This document shows positions 8,414 through 16,665 of a stretch of DNA of 64,000 nt, piece after piece (the stretch's first letter is position 1; each line of letters begins with the position of its first letter). The stretch lies in NCBI GenBank assembly GCA_015057425.1, contig SVEL01000004.1, positions 1 through 64,000 of the forward strand, written 5' to 3'. The position numbers were made by a program, and so were the translations under genes. The stretch is from Lachnospiraceae bacterium (GTDB lineage Bacteria; Bacillota; Clostridia; Lachnospirales; Lachnospiraceae). The notes beneath the pieces are model-generated. The model searched no databases. It was not told where the DNA came from and saw only the letters and a list, made by a program, of their open reading frames with translations.

Positions 8414-8938
8414 TTAAAATTCGACTTTCTTTACGTCTGTAAAACTTAATTCTACAGGTGTTTCTCGGCCAAACATATCAATGTTGATCGTAACGATCTG
8501 CTTATGTTCATTAATTGACTTAATAACACCCACTGTGTTTTCCCATACACCATTGATGACCGTAACACTGTCTCCCACTTCAAAATCTACAACAATCTTA
8601 GATGGTGTTGCAATTCCAAGTGGTATCATTTCCTCTTCAGTAAGTGGTACCGGCTTAGATCCCGGACCAACGAATCCTGTAACACCACGTGTATTTCTTA
8701 CTACATACCAGGTGTCATCATTCATCACCATGTTAAGAAGTACATATCCCGGAAACATTTTCTTAGAAACCTGTTTCTTTACGCCATTCTTAACTTCTAC
8801 CATATCCTGCATAGGTACTGTTACCTCGAGAATCTGGTCCTGAAGTTTTCTGTTTTCAATTGCTTTTTCAATGTTTGCCTTTACCTTATTCTCATATCCT
8901 GAATAAGTATGAACAACATACCATTTTGCTTCTGCCAT
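8414..8938 (-). CDS. nusG: Transcription termination/antitermination protein NusG
   Basis: Binds the RNA polymerase clamp helices and couples to Rho or ribosomal S10. It has 174 residues, with an N-terminal NGN domain opening with WYVVHTYSGYENKV (about residues 6-19), a PGYVLL motif, and a C-terminal KOW domain (GDSVTVINGVWENTVGVI, about 122-139). It sits 26 nt downstream of secE. The length is standard with no inserted domain. Confidence 0.98.
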   Translation of the reverse strand: MAEAKWYVVHTYSGYENKVKANIEKAIENRKLQDQILEVTVPMQDMVEVKNGVKKQVSKKMFPGYVLLNMVMNDDTWYVVRNTRGVTGFVGPGSKPVPLTEEEMIPLGIATPSKIVVDFEVGDSVTVINGVWENTVGVIKSINEHKQIVTINIDMFGRETPVELSFTDVKKVEF

Positions 8939-8964
8939 GATATCACCTTACCTTTGCACTATAA

Positions 8965-9168
8965 TTAAATGTTAAATATGAAACTAAACACATACTGAAC
9001 CGCAAGGTCCAAAACTTTAATTATAGCACCGAGAGCAACTGATACGAGAACTACTGCTACTGTCTGACGAAGTATCGTCATCTTATCAGGCCAGATGATT
9101 TTCTTTAATTCGGCTCTTACCCTTGTGAAAAATCCAACCTTTTGGGTTTTATTTGCAGAATCTCCCAT
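8965..9168 (-). CDS. secE: Preprotein translocase subunit SecE
   Basis: A small essential membrane subunit of SecYEG. It has 67 residues with one C-terminal transmembrane helix (about residues 36-60) and the conserved amphipathic motif ELKKIIWPDK before it (about 20-29). It lies between rpmG and nusG in the canonical order. Confidence 0.96.
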   Translation of the reverse strand: MGDSANKTQKVGFFTRVRAELKKIIWPDKMTILRQTVAVVLVSVALGAIIKVLDLAVQYVFSFIFNI

Positions 9169-9179
9169 AAGTTACCTCC

Positions 9180-9329
9180 TTATTTTGTTTCTTTGTGTAA
9201 TGTGTGTGATTTACAGAATCTACAATACTTCTTTGTTTCCATTCTGTCCGGATGTGTTTTCTTTTCTTTTGTGAAATTGTAATTTCTCTGCTTACATTCC
9301 GTACATGCCAATGTGATTTTTACGCGCAC
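9180..9329 (-). CDS. rpmG: 50S ribosomal protein L33 (zinc-ribbon form)
   Basis: A 49-codon gene. It begins at GTG with a GGAGG 8-9 nt upstream and reads [17 protein letters not shown]...; it ends ...[15 protein letters not shown]. The pairs CTEC and CRFC mark the Zn-binding C+ form. The stop is 12 nt before the secE ATG and overlaps the start of the secE ribosome-binding region. It is the first gene of the rpmG-secE-nusG-rplKA operon. Confidence 0.95.
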   Translation of the reverse strand: MRVKITLACTECKQRNYNFTKEKKTHPDRMETKKYCRFCKSHTLHKETK

Positions 9330-9452
9330 AGCTTCCACCTCCACTAATATTTTGTTTTTTGCTTCTTTTACGTCCCTTCTTATTTATATAGAAAGATGTT
9401 GGGTTCCTTCTAAAAAAGGGCATAAAAAAAAGACTTCTTCCATAGCCAATTT

Positions 9453-9481
9453 AATATATCATATGGCATTTATAAAGTCAA
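9453..9481 (-). promoter_or_regulatory. SigmaA promoter of rpmG-secE-nusG-rplKA
   Basis: On the minus strand TTGACT (9476-9481) and TATATT (9453-9458) are separated by exactly 17 bp. They lie about 125 nt before the rpmG GTG. The intervening leader has a run of T residues but no hairpin that I can support. Confidence 0.75.
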
Positions 9482-9513
9482 CAAAAAATTGTAAAAACTG
9501 ATTTTCTTTTAAA

Positions 9514-9539
9514 ATTTCCCCGTATTACTACGGGGAAAT
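9514..9539 (-). terminator. Terminator of the FliD-like gene
   Basis: A perfect 11-bp stem (ATTTCCCCGTA/TACGGGGAAAT) with a 4-nt loop sits immediately after the stop at 9543 and is followed on the minus strand by a short T tract. It isolates this gene from the ribosomal promoter just downstream. Confidence 0.8.
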
Positions 9540-9542
9540 CCA

Positions 9543-10829
9543 TTATACATATCCATTATACATCATTCCACTATATATAGAAGAAACATACGGATTAGAA
9601 AAACCTTTTATAGGATTTGGATACGAGATAAGTTTCTTATTTACATATCTCATCGGGTCAATGGAAATGCTGTTAGCCCGGTTCAAAAGCATATTTTTAA
9701 ATGAAGAAAACTTTTCTAATGACTCTGTAAGTGTTCCTTCGTCTGCCGCCTGAACCACAAGTGCCTCGTCCACCTCTATGTATCCTTCGTCATCAACCTT
9801 AAGTCCGGATGTTTCCAGATAGCTTCTGTAATCGCCTGATACAAAAGTCAGGTCACGAAGCAATTTGGAATTCTCATATGTTCCGTCATTTTTGCTATGA
9901 GCAATTTCTATCATATTATTATATCCGGATACAAGTGTGTTAAGATTGTCAAGTATGGCATCTATATCAGGTTTAAAACTGATAATTACATCCTTATCAG
10001 CATTTACGCTATTAACAGTTACTTCAAACTCTTTATTGATAACAAATGTATTGGTTGGAGATGCACTTTCTATGCCGTTAACTGTAAAATGCGCATCCGA
10101 TGGTTTAGTAACTACCTTATCAATACCAAGAATCTTTACAGCATCAATTTCTTCCCTGTCATTATCTTTTATACTAAAAGTATATTCTCTTCCGTCAGAA
10201 AGACCACTGCTTACAGATTCTAACTTAAGCGCCACCTTTCCGGATTCGTTCTCTATAATACCTGCTTTTAAACCTACGTTGGATCTGTTTATAAGTCTTG
10301 CAAGTTTTTCTTCAACGGTTCTGTTATTATCATTGCTATTTACATTAAACTGAAATTCATAAGAATACTCACCAACATTTAAGTCAAATGAATACGAACC
10401 TATATCTAAATCTCTTCCTTCAGAATTAAGATAATTACCTATATTAATCTGCGGACTTGCAAGTTCACTTACTCTGAGTTTATATTCCTTAAGGTCATCT
10501 TTTGGCTCTTCTTCGCCTACATATCTTGCAACAGCTACATCATTATCAGAAGATGACGCCTGCTTATTGATAAAGCCTGATTTAGTTTCCTTATCTTCAA
10601 GAGCTGATGCAACGTCAATAAGCGCAAACGATGCCTCCTTTAAATCAATGGCATACTTCTGCGCTTCCTCAGGTTCTTCTATCTTATACAAAGGTGAACG
10701 ACGATTAGACTTTACCATACGATTGTAAATATCTCGTAATTCACTCTTCTTATGGGTTGTATATCGGTTACTGCTGCTTTCACGTCCGACATACTGCGAC
10801 AAATAATATGTATACGCACTGCTAATCAT
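9543..10829 (-). CDS. FliD-like flagellar protein of unusual architecture
   Basis: A 428-residue protein, not typical of FliD. It has no N-terminal hook-binding motif of the SGLDTDAMIDELV kind. It starts SSAYTYYLSQYVGRE, followed by a helical region and a roughly 200-residue beta-rich centre (about 115-290). The C-terminal part resembles FliD_C: DIDAILDNLNTLVSGYNNMI (about 291-310), then LLRDL and the LETSGLKVDDEGYIEVDE block. No signal peptide is seen. The ATG at 10829 is chosen because GGGAGG lies 8 nt upstream; an earlier GTG overlaps that ribosome site. The gene is monocistronic, with a consensus promoter, a CsrA-type hairpin in its leader and its own terminator. It is probably a filament-cap or filament-associated export substrate. 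Confidence 0.65.
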   Translation of the reverse strand: MISSAYTYYLSQYVGRESSSNRYTTHKKSELRDIYNRMVKSNRRSPLYKIEEPEEAQKYAIDLKEASFALIDVASALEDKETKSGFINKQASSSDNDVAVARYVGEEEPKDDLKEYKLRVSELASPQINIGNYLNSEGRDLDIGSYSFDLNVGEYSYEFQFNVNSNDNNRTVEEKLARLINRSNVGLKAGIIENESGKVALKLESVSSGLSDGREYTFSIKDNDREEIDAVKILGIDKVVTKPSDAHFTVNGIESASPTNTFVINKEFEVTVNSVNADKDVIISFKPDIDAILDNLNTLVSGYNNMIEIAHSKNDGTYENSKLLRDLTFVSGDYRSYLETSGLKVDDEGYIEVDEALVVQAADEGTLTESLEKFSSFKNMLLNRANSISIDPMRYVNKKLISYPNPIKGFSNPYVSSIYSGMMYNGYV

Positions 10830-10862
10830 CAAAATCACCTCCCTGTCTTGATATTAGCTTAC

Positions 10863-10886
10863 ATAACCAAACTCCTTTTCGGTTAT
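10863..10886 (-). promoter_or_regulatory. CsrA-type GGA hairpin in the FliD-like leader
   Basis: On the minus strand a 9-bp stem beginning ATAACC and ending GGTTAT (one G-T pair) presents the hexaloop AAGGAG about 35 nt before the start codon. A second GGA lies in the Shine-Dalgarno (GGGAGG). This two-site layout is what CsrA uses on hag mRNA in Bacillus. The hairpin was found by eye, and CsrA binding is inferred. Confidence 0.6.
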
Positions 10887-10931
10887 CACGTAGATTCCCT
10901 AAAAATGGGGATAGTTGCACTACTATAATTA

Positions 10932-10960
10932 TATTATATGCCTATAGACAGAATTTGTCA
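10932..10960 (-). promoter_or_regulatory. Perfect consensus sigmaA promoter of the FliD-like gene
   Basis: On the minus strand TTGACA (10955-10960), a 17-bp spacer and TATAAT (10932-10937) match the vegetative consensus at all 12 positions. That is remarkable for a flagellar-type gene, since the other late flagellar units here use sigma28-like promoters. Confidence 0.85.
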
Positions 10961-10997
10961 AATAAAACTATTCTTTTATAAATCTATTCCATATTTT

Positions 10998-11909
10998 TTA
11001 TACAGGCACAAATCCTAACTTTTCTTTAACAATCTGTTCCTGAGCCTTGTAAAATGGATAATCATGAGACGCTCTTTTATTAATAGGCGTCATATAGTTT
11101 GCCCCATAATTAATTCTTAAAGATGTTTCATATCCTACCGGAACAGGCACTGTTGTATTTTCAAACGGCATATCTATACTGTATGCATAGCAAGACTTAT
11201 CCATTCGATACTTAGGTCTTCTTGTCCTCTTAATCATTGCGGTTATTTCATTCGCTTCTTCTTCCGAAAACATACCACACAACTTATCTCCCAACATCAA
11301 AAGCTGTCTGCGTATAGGCTTTGTTCTATCAATGGTTGTACAACATAACTCTTCTATCTGACTTACAAGCCATTCTCTTTCTTCCCGGGAAACCATATCC
11401 GTATCAATAGTTTCAGCCTGTCCTAAAACAATCATCAACAAATTACTTAACATTTCATCCTCTTGAGGATTCGATGAAATAAAGTCGATAGGAAAGATAT
11501 CAACACCTACAACGTATGGACATCCGTGAAACTGTCTTAAATGCTCCGGGTCAAAACTTATTTCCGTGTTATTTACTACCCTTGTAAGCATCTCAGTATA
11601 TTCCGGTTCTGTGTAAATGTTTATTATACGATACTTCGGCGGTAATTCGTCTGCCAAGGTCAAAAATTTCTCATAATCTTTTCTTTTCATAACAAGGTCA
11701 ATGTCATCATCCCATGGTATAAATCCCTTGTGACGTACTGCACCAAGCATAGTTCCATAATCTGCAAACAGTTGAAGATTATGTTTCTTACAGATTCCTT
11801 TTACCACTTCCATAACTTCTATCTGTGCCGCCCATGCTTTTTTCATCATCGACGAAATATAAAAACCATCTCTTTCTTCACCTTCAAAATAATTTTCTGG
11901 AAACTCCAT
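10998..11909 (-). CDS. LicD-family phosphotransferase
   Basis: A 303-residue LicD/FKTN-type nucleotidyltransferase-fold enzyme. Such enzymes move phosphocholine or a similar group from a CDP-activated donor onto a glycan. The catalytic region is intact: LFADYGTMLGAVRHKGFIPW (about residues 46-65) followed by DDDIDLVMKRKDYEKF, giving the three metal-binding acidic residues. It is the last gene of the leftward glycan set that starts near 19.06 kb, separated from the MenD-like gene by 39 nt. A second LicD protein is at 22370. The donor group is unknown. Confidence 0.88.
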   Translation of the reverse strand: MEFPENYFEGEERDGFYISSMMKKAWAAQIEVMEVVKGICKKHNLQLFADYGTMLGAVRHKGFIPWDDDIDLVMKRKDYEKFLTLADELPPKYRIINIYTEPEYTEMLTRVVNNTEISFDPEHLRQFHGCPYVVGVDIFPIDFISSNPQEDEMLSNLLMIVLGQAETIDTDMVSREEREWLVSQIEELCCTTIDRTKPIRRQLLMLGDKLCGMFSEEEANEITAMIKRTRRPKYRMDKSCYAYSIDMPFENTTVPVPVGYETSLRINYGANYMTPINKRASHDYPFYKAQEQIVKEKLGFVPV

Positions 11910-11948
11910 TTTTGTCCTCCCGGTATATATTTATACTAATAATTATAT

Positions 11949-13988
11949 TTAACAGTATTCCAACTCATTTGCATACTGTACCCAATTGTTATAATTATCA
12001 AACAGCGTTACATTCATATCTAATAATTGATTTGCAATTCTTAATGCTACATCGCCGTTATCGACCATTATTAACACAAATGCATTCTCTACTTTTTCCA
12101 ACTCCTGTGGCGATATACAGACTACACCATCTATAATTTCTTTTCCCCACTTGCTTGCATCATTGTCACAAACATACTCAATGTCACAGATTTTTTTCAA
12201 CGCAGAACTATATTTGATAAAACTATTTCCAGCTCCCCATGGCACAATTTTAATCTTTCCATCAATATTGTTAATTCTATTTGGCTTTTTTATTTGCATC
12301 CTTTTTGTTATACCTTTCGTCTCTATACCTTCAATAGAATTGATCAATTTCAATGCTTTGCTATCGTCTTCATAATCAACAAAGACCTCAACCAAAATTG
12401 GCCTGTCACCGATTTTTTCATCAACAAATTCCGGTAATATTTCCAGATACTCTTCCTTATTAGATACACCATAATATTTAAACCCTAAATTTTCTGCATA
12501 TTCTTTAACAAGTTTATTTGACTTATTACCATAGTGTCCCAAAGCAGCTACGTAGTCATTTGCCTTATCGCCAAGATTTGCCGCAATATGACTATACATC
12601 TTAAACTCGGCTCCACCACCATTATTAACAAGCAAAATACGAAGATTATTCCCCAAATGGCGATTGGCAAGCGAATTTATATCATAAAAGAATGCCAAAT
12701 CCCCAAGAAACGCATAAAATATCTTGTCCTGCTGTGACATCGATGCACCTAATAATGTCGACAAACAACCATCAATTCCAAATCCTCCCACGTTGCTATA
12801 TCCAAGAATACTATCTGAGACTTCAAAGAAATTCCAACTTCTTAACGAATTTAATATTCCCATATGCAACACTGAATTATCAGGCAATTTTTTTGCTGTT
12901 TCTTTTGCTATCCATATATTTGAAAATGGAAGTTCAGAGATTTTTTCATAAATTCTTTCATATTCTCTTTTCCACTTTTCAACACAGTGTTCTTTCTCAA
13001 CATTCCCATTTGACAAATCGATATATTTTTCAAAAAAACTTCTCTCTGTCATTTCAAATACATATCTAAGTCTTCTAAATGTATCACAGAGTTCACCATC
13101 TTCGCTTACTCTCCAAACCTCTTTAACACTTTTTGCGCCAAACGGTATATAAGCGCCCGACACGCTACCCATATGAATCAGCAAATCAAAGGAAAACAAG
13201 TCGTTTCTTACATCACGATTTGTTATAAGCGGACATAACACGCGATATTTCCCTTTATAGTTGCTTGTATGGTCACATAAAACCACCGCATTGTACTGTT
13301 CGCAAAACTTATCTACTGCTTTTTCTAAGCATTCACTCCATTTTGCATGCGCTCCTACAAAGATAGCAATCTTTCCTTCTTTTATCTCCGGAAATTTATC
13401 ATCATGCATAATTCTATCTATAACTTTTGCTTCAGGTAAATATTGGACAGAAAAATCCGAACTATATAGTGAAGTTAAATTTATGTGTACCGGACCACCG
13501 CCTCTATGTCTCACTTCAAGTAACGCTTTATTTATGCTCACTTCACATGCCCATTCATCTTGTGCATTATGAACTGCAGGTAAATTTACACTCAATTTAA
13601 CAATATCCTTAGGAACCACACTTCTGTCTATCGCCTGTGGTTTATTGTGCCCCATATTGCATTCAGGTTGAGACGATGTTATTGCAATTATTGGCAGCTT
13701 TCTATAATATGCTTCTGTTAAGCCCGACATATAATTTCTTGAAGCAGTTGCTCCGGTACAACTTAACGCAACCGGTTCCCCACTCTCTGCTGCCAATCCG
13801 CATGCAATATATGCCGCCGAACGTTCATCTGCTGCAGAATAGATTTCAAATTCTCCATCGTATTGCGCACTATAAACAAATGAAATATTAGTTGAACCGG
13901 GGCTAGCTACAATTTTTTTAACACCATGTTTTTTTAATAAATAAACCAAACATTGAGCATTGCGTTCTGATGAATAATATTTTTCCAT
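11949..13988 (-). CDS. MenD-like TPP enzyme with C-terminal Rossmann-like domain
   Basis: A 679-residue thiamine-diphosphate enzyme. Residues 1-170 resemble the MenD Pyr domain (ASPGSTNISF at about 28-37, then AADERSAAYIACGLAAESG with the likely catalytic Glu). The PP domain has GDLAFFYDINSLANRHLGNN (about 430-449) followed by LRILLVNNGGG. The last roughly 110 residues are an extra nucleotide-binding-like domain: VPWGAGNSFIKY, then VCDNDASKWGKEIIDGVVCI. It differs from MenD in its substrate region (SPGSTN replaces the isochorismate-binding CPGSRS), and no other menaquinone genes are nearby. In this glycan island a decarboxylase or C-C ligase acting on a sugar or C3 acid is a better guess than MenD activity. 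Confidence 0.8.
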   Translation of the reverse strand: MEKYYSSERNAQCLVYLLKKHGVKKIVASPGSTNISFVYSAQYDGEFEIYSAADERSAAYIACGLAAESGEPVALSCTGATASRNYMSGLTEAYYRKLPIIAITSSQPECNMGHNKPQAIDRSVVPKDIVKLSVNLPAVHNAQDEWACEVSINKALLEVRHRGGGPVHINLTSLYSSDFSVQYLPEAKVIDRIMHDDKFPEIKEGKIAIFVGAHAKWSECLEKAVDKFCEQYNAVVLCDHTSNYKGKYRVLCPLITNRDVRNDLFSFDLLIHMGSVSGAYIPFGAKSVKEVWRVSEDGELCDTFRRLRYVFEMTERSFFEKYIDLSNGNVEKEHCVEKWKREYERIYEKISELPFSNIWIAKETAKKLPDNSVLHMGILNSLRSWNFFEVSDSILGYSNVGGFGIDGCLSTLLGASMSQQDKIFYAFLGDLAFFYDINSLANRHLGNNLRILLVNNGGGAEFKMYSHIAANLGDKANDYVAALGHYGNKSNKLVKEYAENLGFKYYGVSNKEEYLEILPEFVDEKIGDRPILVEVFVDYEDDSKALKLINSIEGIETKGITKRMQIKKPNRINNIDGKIKIVPWGAGNSFIKYSSALKKICDIEYVCDNDASKWGKEIIDGVVCISPQELEKVENAFVLIMVDNGDVALRIANQLLDMNVTLFDNYNNWVQYANELEYC

Positions 13989-14063
13989 TAAAGATATTCC
14001 TCCTATATATACATTTCACTAGTTCTAAACGCCTTAACATCCATTCCTTGAAAAATTAGCAAT

Positions 14064-15050
14064 TTATTTTTCTTCCAACTCATCCATACGCAAATGAAAT
14101 GGCACATTGATTTCCCGCCAAATTGGTTTTTTTATGAAAGCATCCAAACATTTTCTCAAACCTGTTTCCAAATCACAAAACTCTTCCACTTCAATATATT
14201 TCGAAATTTTTCGATTATCAAAGCATCTATCAAAGAGTCTGTCATACCAAATTTGGTATTTCGCTCCCGGGCACAAATCTGACATTCTATCTATGTAAGT
14301 TATTTTAGGATAAATATTATATTCCTTTAGAATATCAATATACATATCCAAAATCTCTTTCCATTTATACGCTTTTTGATGCGCTATATTAAATACTTCT
14401 CCTTGTGCCAATGGTTCATTAATAAGTTTTACAACCGCACTCACAACATCATGCGCATATGTCATAGTTGTGTATTTTTCTAACATGTCCTTCGAAAAAA
14501 TAATGTTTTTTCCATTCAGTGCTCTATACAACCAATTCTCTTTTTCGAGATTCCCTAACTGTAATCTGTAATTATTATATGTTATATATGGTCTTATAAT
14601 TGTCCAATTTCTTTTTTCATTATTCATTAATAAATTTTCTTGTCTAGCTTTTTTTAATGCATATTCATCTGTCGCAAGATACTCCTCGTCCTTGCATACA
14701 TCTAACAATCTTTCAGATTCCTCATTCGTCAAACCATCAATTTTTGCAAAAACACGTGCAGAACTAAAAAATAAATAATGTCCTGTATTTGCAAGTAATT
14801 TATCAACTCTATTTCTAAATTCCTCCGTAGTGTAAATCATAAAATCTATGATAACATCCCATTTTTGCTCAAGCAGTTCAGATATAAATACCTCATTACG
14901 CGCATTTCCTTGAATATAAGTTACATTTTTTAATTCGCTTTCTCTTTCACTTCTGCTGGTTACATATATATTATTACTACTATCGTCTGCTAATATGGGT
15001 ATTATTGCTTCTCCCATAGCACCGGTTCCACCAAGTATCAGTAAATTCAT
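14064..15050 (-). CDS. NAD(P)-dependent sugar epimerase/dehydratase (extended SDR)
   Basis: A 328-residue extended short-chain dehydrogenase. The cofactor loop is LGGTGAMGEAI (about residues 6-16). The active-site Tyr-x3-Lys is YALKK (about 126-130), preceded by SSARVFA in place of the usual Ser/Thr region, then the family's RPYITYNNY. It lies 14 nt downstream of the pyruvyltransferase. It likely modifies the NDP-sugar used by the surrounding glycosyltransferases; which sugar cannot be read. Confidence 0.85.
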   Translation of the reverse strand: MNLLILGGTGAMGEAIIPILADDSSNNIYVTSRSERESELKNVTYIQGNARNEVFISELLEQKWDVIIDFMIYTTEEFRNRVDKLLANTGHYLFFSSARVFAKIDGLTNEESERLLDVCKDEEYLATDEYALKKARQENLLMNNEKRNWTIIRPYITYNNYRLQLGNLEKENWLYRALNGKNIIFSKDMLEKYTTMTYAHDVVSAVVKLINEPLAQGEVFNIAHQKAYKWKEILDMYIDILKEYNIYPKITYIDRMSDLCPGAKYQIWYDRLFDRCFDNRKISKYIEVEEFCDLETGLRKCLDAFIKKPIWREINVPFHLRMDELEEK

Positions 15051-15065
15051 TTTTTGTTTCCCTTT

Positions 15066-16601
15066 CTATCTGTCTTTCTTTTTAATAAACTCAAAAATAT
15101 GTACTATATCTCGAATTCCCATATCGTTTAGCTGTTTTTTTATACTATTAATCACATTTTCATTTTTTACTGCTATTATGACATACGGATTATCTATATC
15201 CTTCAAAGTTTCCGGAGCTACGCACTCAATACCATCATACATAGTCATTCCCCATTTTTTTTCATTATTATCGACTATATACATAGGATGAGTTATTTGA
15301 CTTATTTCTTTATAATAATCGTCAAGTATAAGACCCGCTCCAAAGATGACTGTATTTCTTTTTTCTTGCCTATTTCTGTTTATTTTTCTTTTATATTCAT
15401 CATTTTCACTAAAGATATCCGCTATCTCTGTCCCTATAGCATCCCACAACAAATCACTTTTTTCATACTCGATTTTGGAGTTTAATGCATCTTCTAACCA
15501 TTTTATACTTCGACTTATTTCTGATGCTAAGCGCTCATTTGCCACGTTATAGTCTATCAAATATTCCGAGAAACAATTTTCTATATTAAAATCATCTATA
15601 AGATATGGTTTTACAATATTCAGTGTTTCAGCCAAAGAATTTGCTCTCTCTAATACATTTGTATTTGAAAACATTGCAAGAACCTGCTTATTAAATATAA
15701 GTGAAAAACAATATCCGTGATAAGAAGTAGTTATCACCATATCACTGTTATATAGATAATATAGCCAATCTTCAATTTTGCACTTTTTCTCATCAAGTAT
15801 TAACTTCTTCTCATCGCCAAAGTTAAATGTCTCTTTTGATACGTTGCATACACAAACAATTTTCTTATCCAATCTTTCTGCCATGTTTTCTATAATGTGT
15901 ATAATATTTTCAATATTCTTGTTATAAGGAATATAGCAAAAAATATATGAATCTTTTTTCTCTGATGTTGACTTGACCATAAGTTCTTTATAATATGATA
16001 CATTGCACAAAAACACAGGATCTAACACTTGTTCTGCCTGTACACCAAATGTTTTCTTACATATATCAACACCTGTTTTTTCTCTTACAGACACTTTTTG
16101 CAATCTATTCATTAGATATTTTGCTTTTGAAATATACTTTGGAGGTATATCAATTTCCGGAAAACCAAACGATGTCGCGTATGAGATTTTTCTTATATCA
16201 CAGTTTGCAAACGATAACATAAATTCATTCATTGAATGCTGCTCGAACAATCCATATCTCCACAATTGATCTGAACCTAGTACAAATGTATCGCAACTAT
16301 CATTTAATTCTTTCATATCTGTAATAGTAGCATATGATTTCTTTATAACATTTTTCGGATAAGGATTTTCGGCAAAAAGACCATTTTCTTCCTTCTCACC
16401 TAACCCTGCTCGCTCAATCATGACAACATTTTTATCCATATCTGCCAAAGTTTTATATAGTGCGTAATATGTCAACTGAGCTCCATAATTAGCGCTTGTC
16501 CAATTCCCTACAATCCCCACATTGCACTCGTTTGTCACTTCATCCTTATGGTTTCCCTGACATTTGTTACTTGTTTCGTCTACACTAAAATCACTTCTCA
16601 T
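15066..16601 (-). CDS. Polysaccharide pyruvyltransferase-family protein with Rossmann-like tail
   Basis: A 511-residue protein of the CsaB/WcaK pyruvyltransferase family, which places ketal pyruvate or related groups on sugars. Motifs are IVGNWTSANYGAQLTYYAL (about residues 31-49), LGSDQLWR (about 106-113), and TTSYHGYCFSLIFNK with the catalytic-type His. The last roughly 90 residues are the same nucleotide-binding-like module seen on the MenD-like enzyme and both nearby GT2s: VIFGAGLILDDYY, VDNNEKKWG, then IECVAPETL. The ATG at 16601 is preferred over a GTG two codons earlier, given GGAG 8 nt upstream. It follows the GT2 at 16666. Confidence 0.85.
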   Translation of the reverse strand: MRSDFSVDETSNKCQGNHKDEVTNECNVGIVGNWTSANYGAQLTYYALYKTLADMDKNVVMIERAGLGEKEENGLFAENPYPKNVIKKSYATITDMKELNDSCDTFVLGSDQLWRYGLFEQHSMNEFMLSFANCDIRKISYATSFGFPEIDIPPKYISKAKYLMNRLQKVSVREKTGVDICKKTFGVQAEQVLDPVFLCNVSYYKELMVKSTSEKKDSYIFCYIPYNKNIENIIHIIENMAERLDKKIVCVCNVSKETFNFGDEKKLILDEKKCKIEDWLYYLYNSDMVITTSYHGYCFSLIFNKQVLAMFSNTNVLERANSLAETLNIVKPYLIDDFNIENCFSEYLIDYNVANERLASEISRSIKWLEDALNSKIEYEKSDLLWDAIGTEIADIFSENDEYKRKINRNRQEKRNTVIFGAGLILDDYYKEISQITHPMYIVDNNEKKWGMTMYDGIECVAPETLKDIDNPYVIIAVKNENVINSIKKQLNDMGIRDIVHIFEFIKKKDR

Positions 16602-16665
16602 TTGCACCTCTCCTTATGCTACAATATCAAGCTTCATATTTTAATTCTTTAAATTTTCTACTAAA

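Noticed and set aside
9543-10829. A frameshifted or truncated fliD pseudogene
   Set aside because: The frame is intact over 428 codons with a strong promoter, ribosome site, leader hairpin and terminator; the normal fliD is at 32112-34304.
10839-10997. A riboswitch (c-di-GMP or preQ1) in the leader of the FliD-like gene
   Set aside because: None of the conserved core sequences of these riboswitches is present; the leader is explained by promoter plus GGA hairpin.
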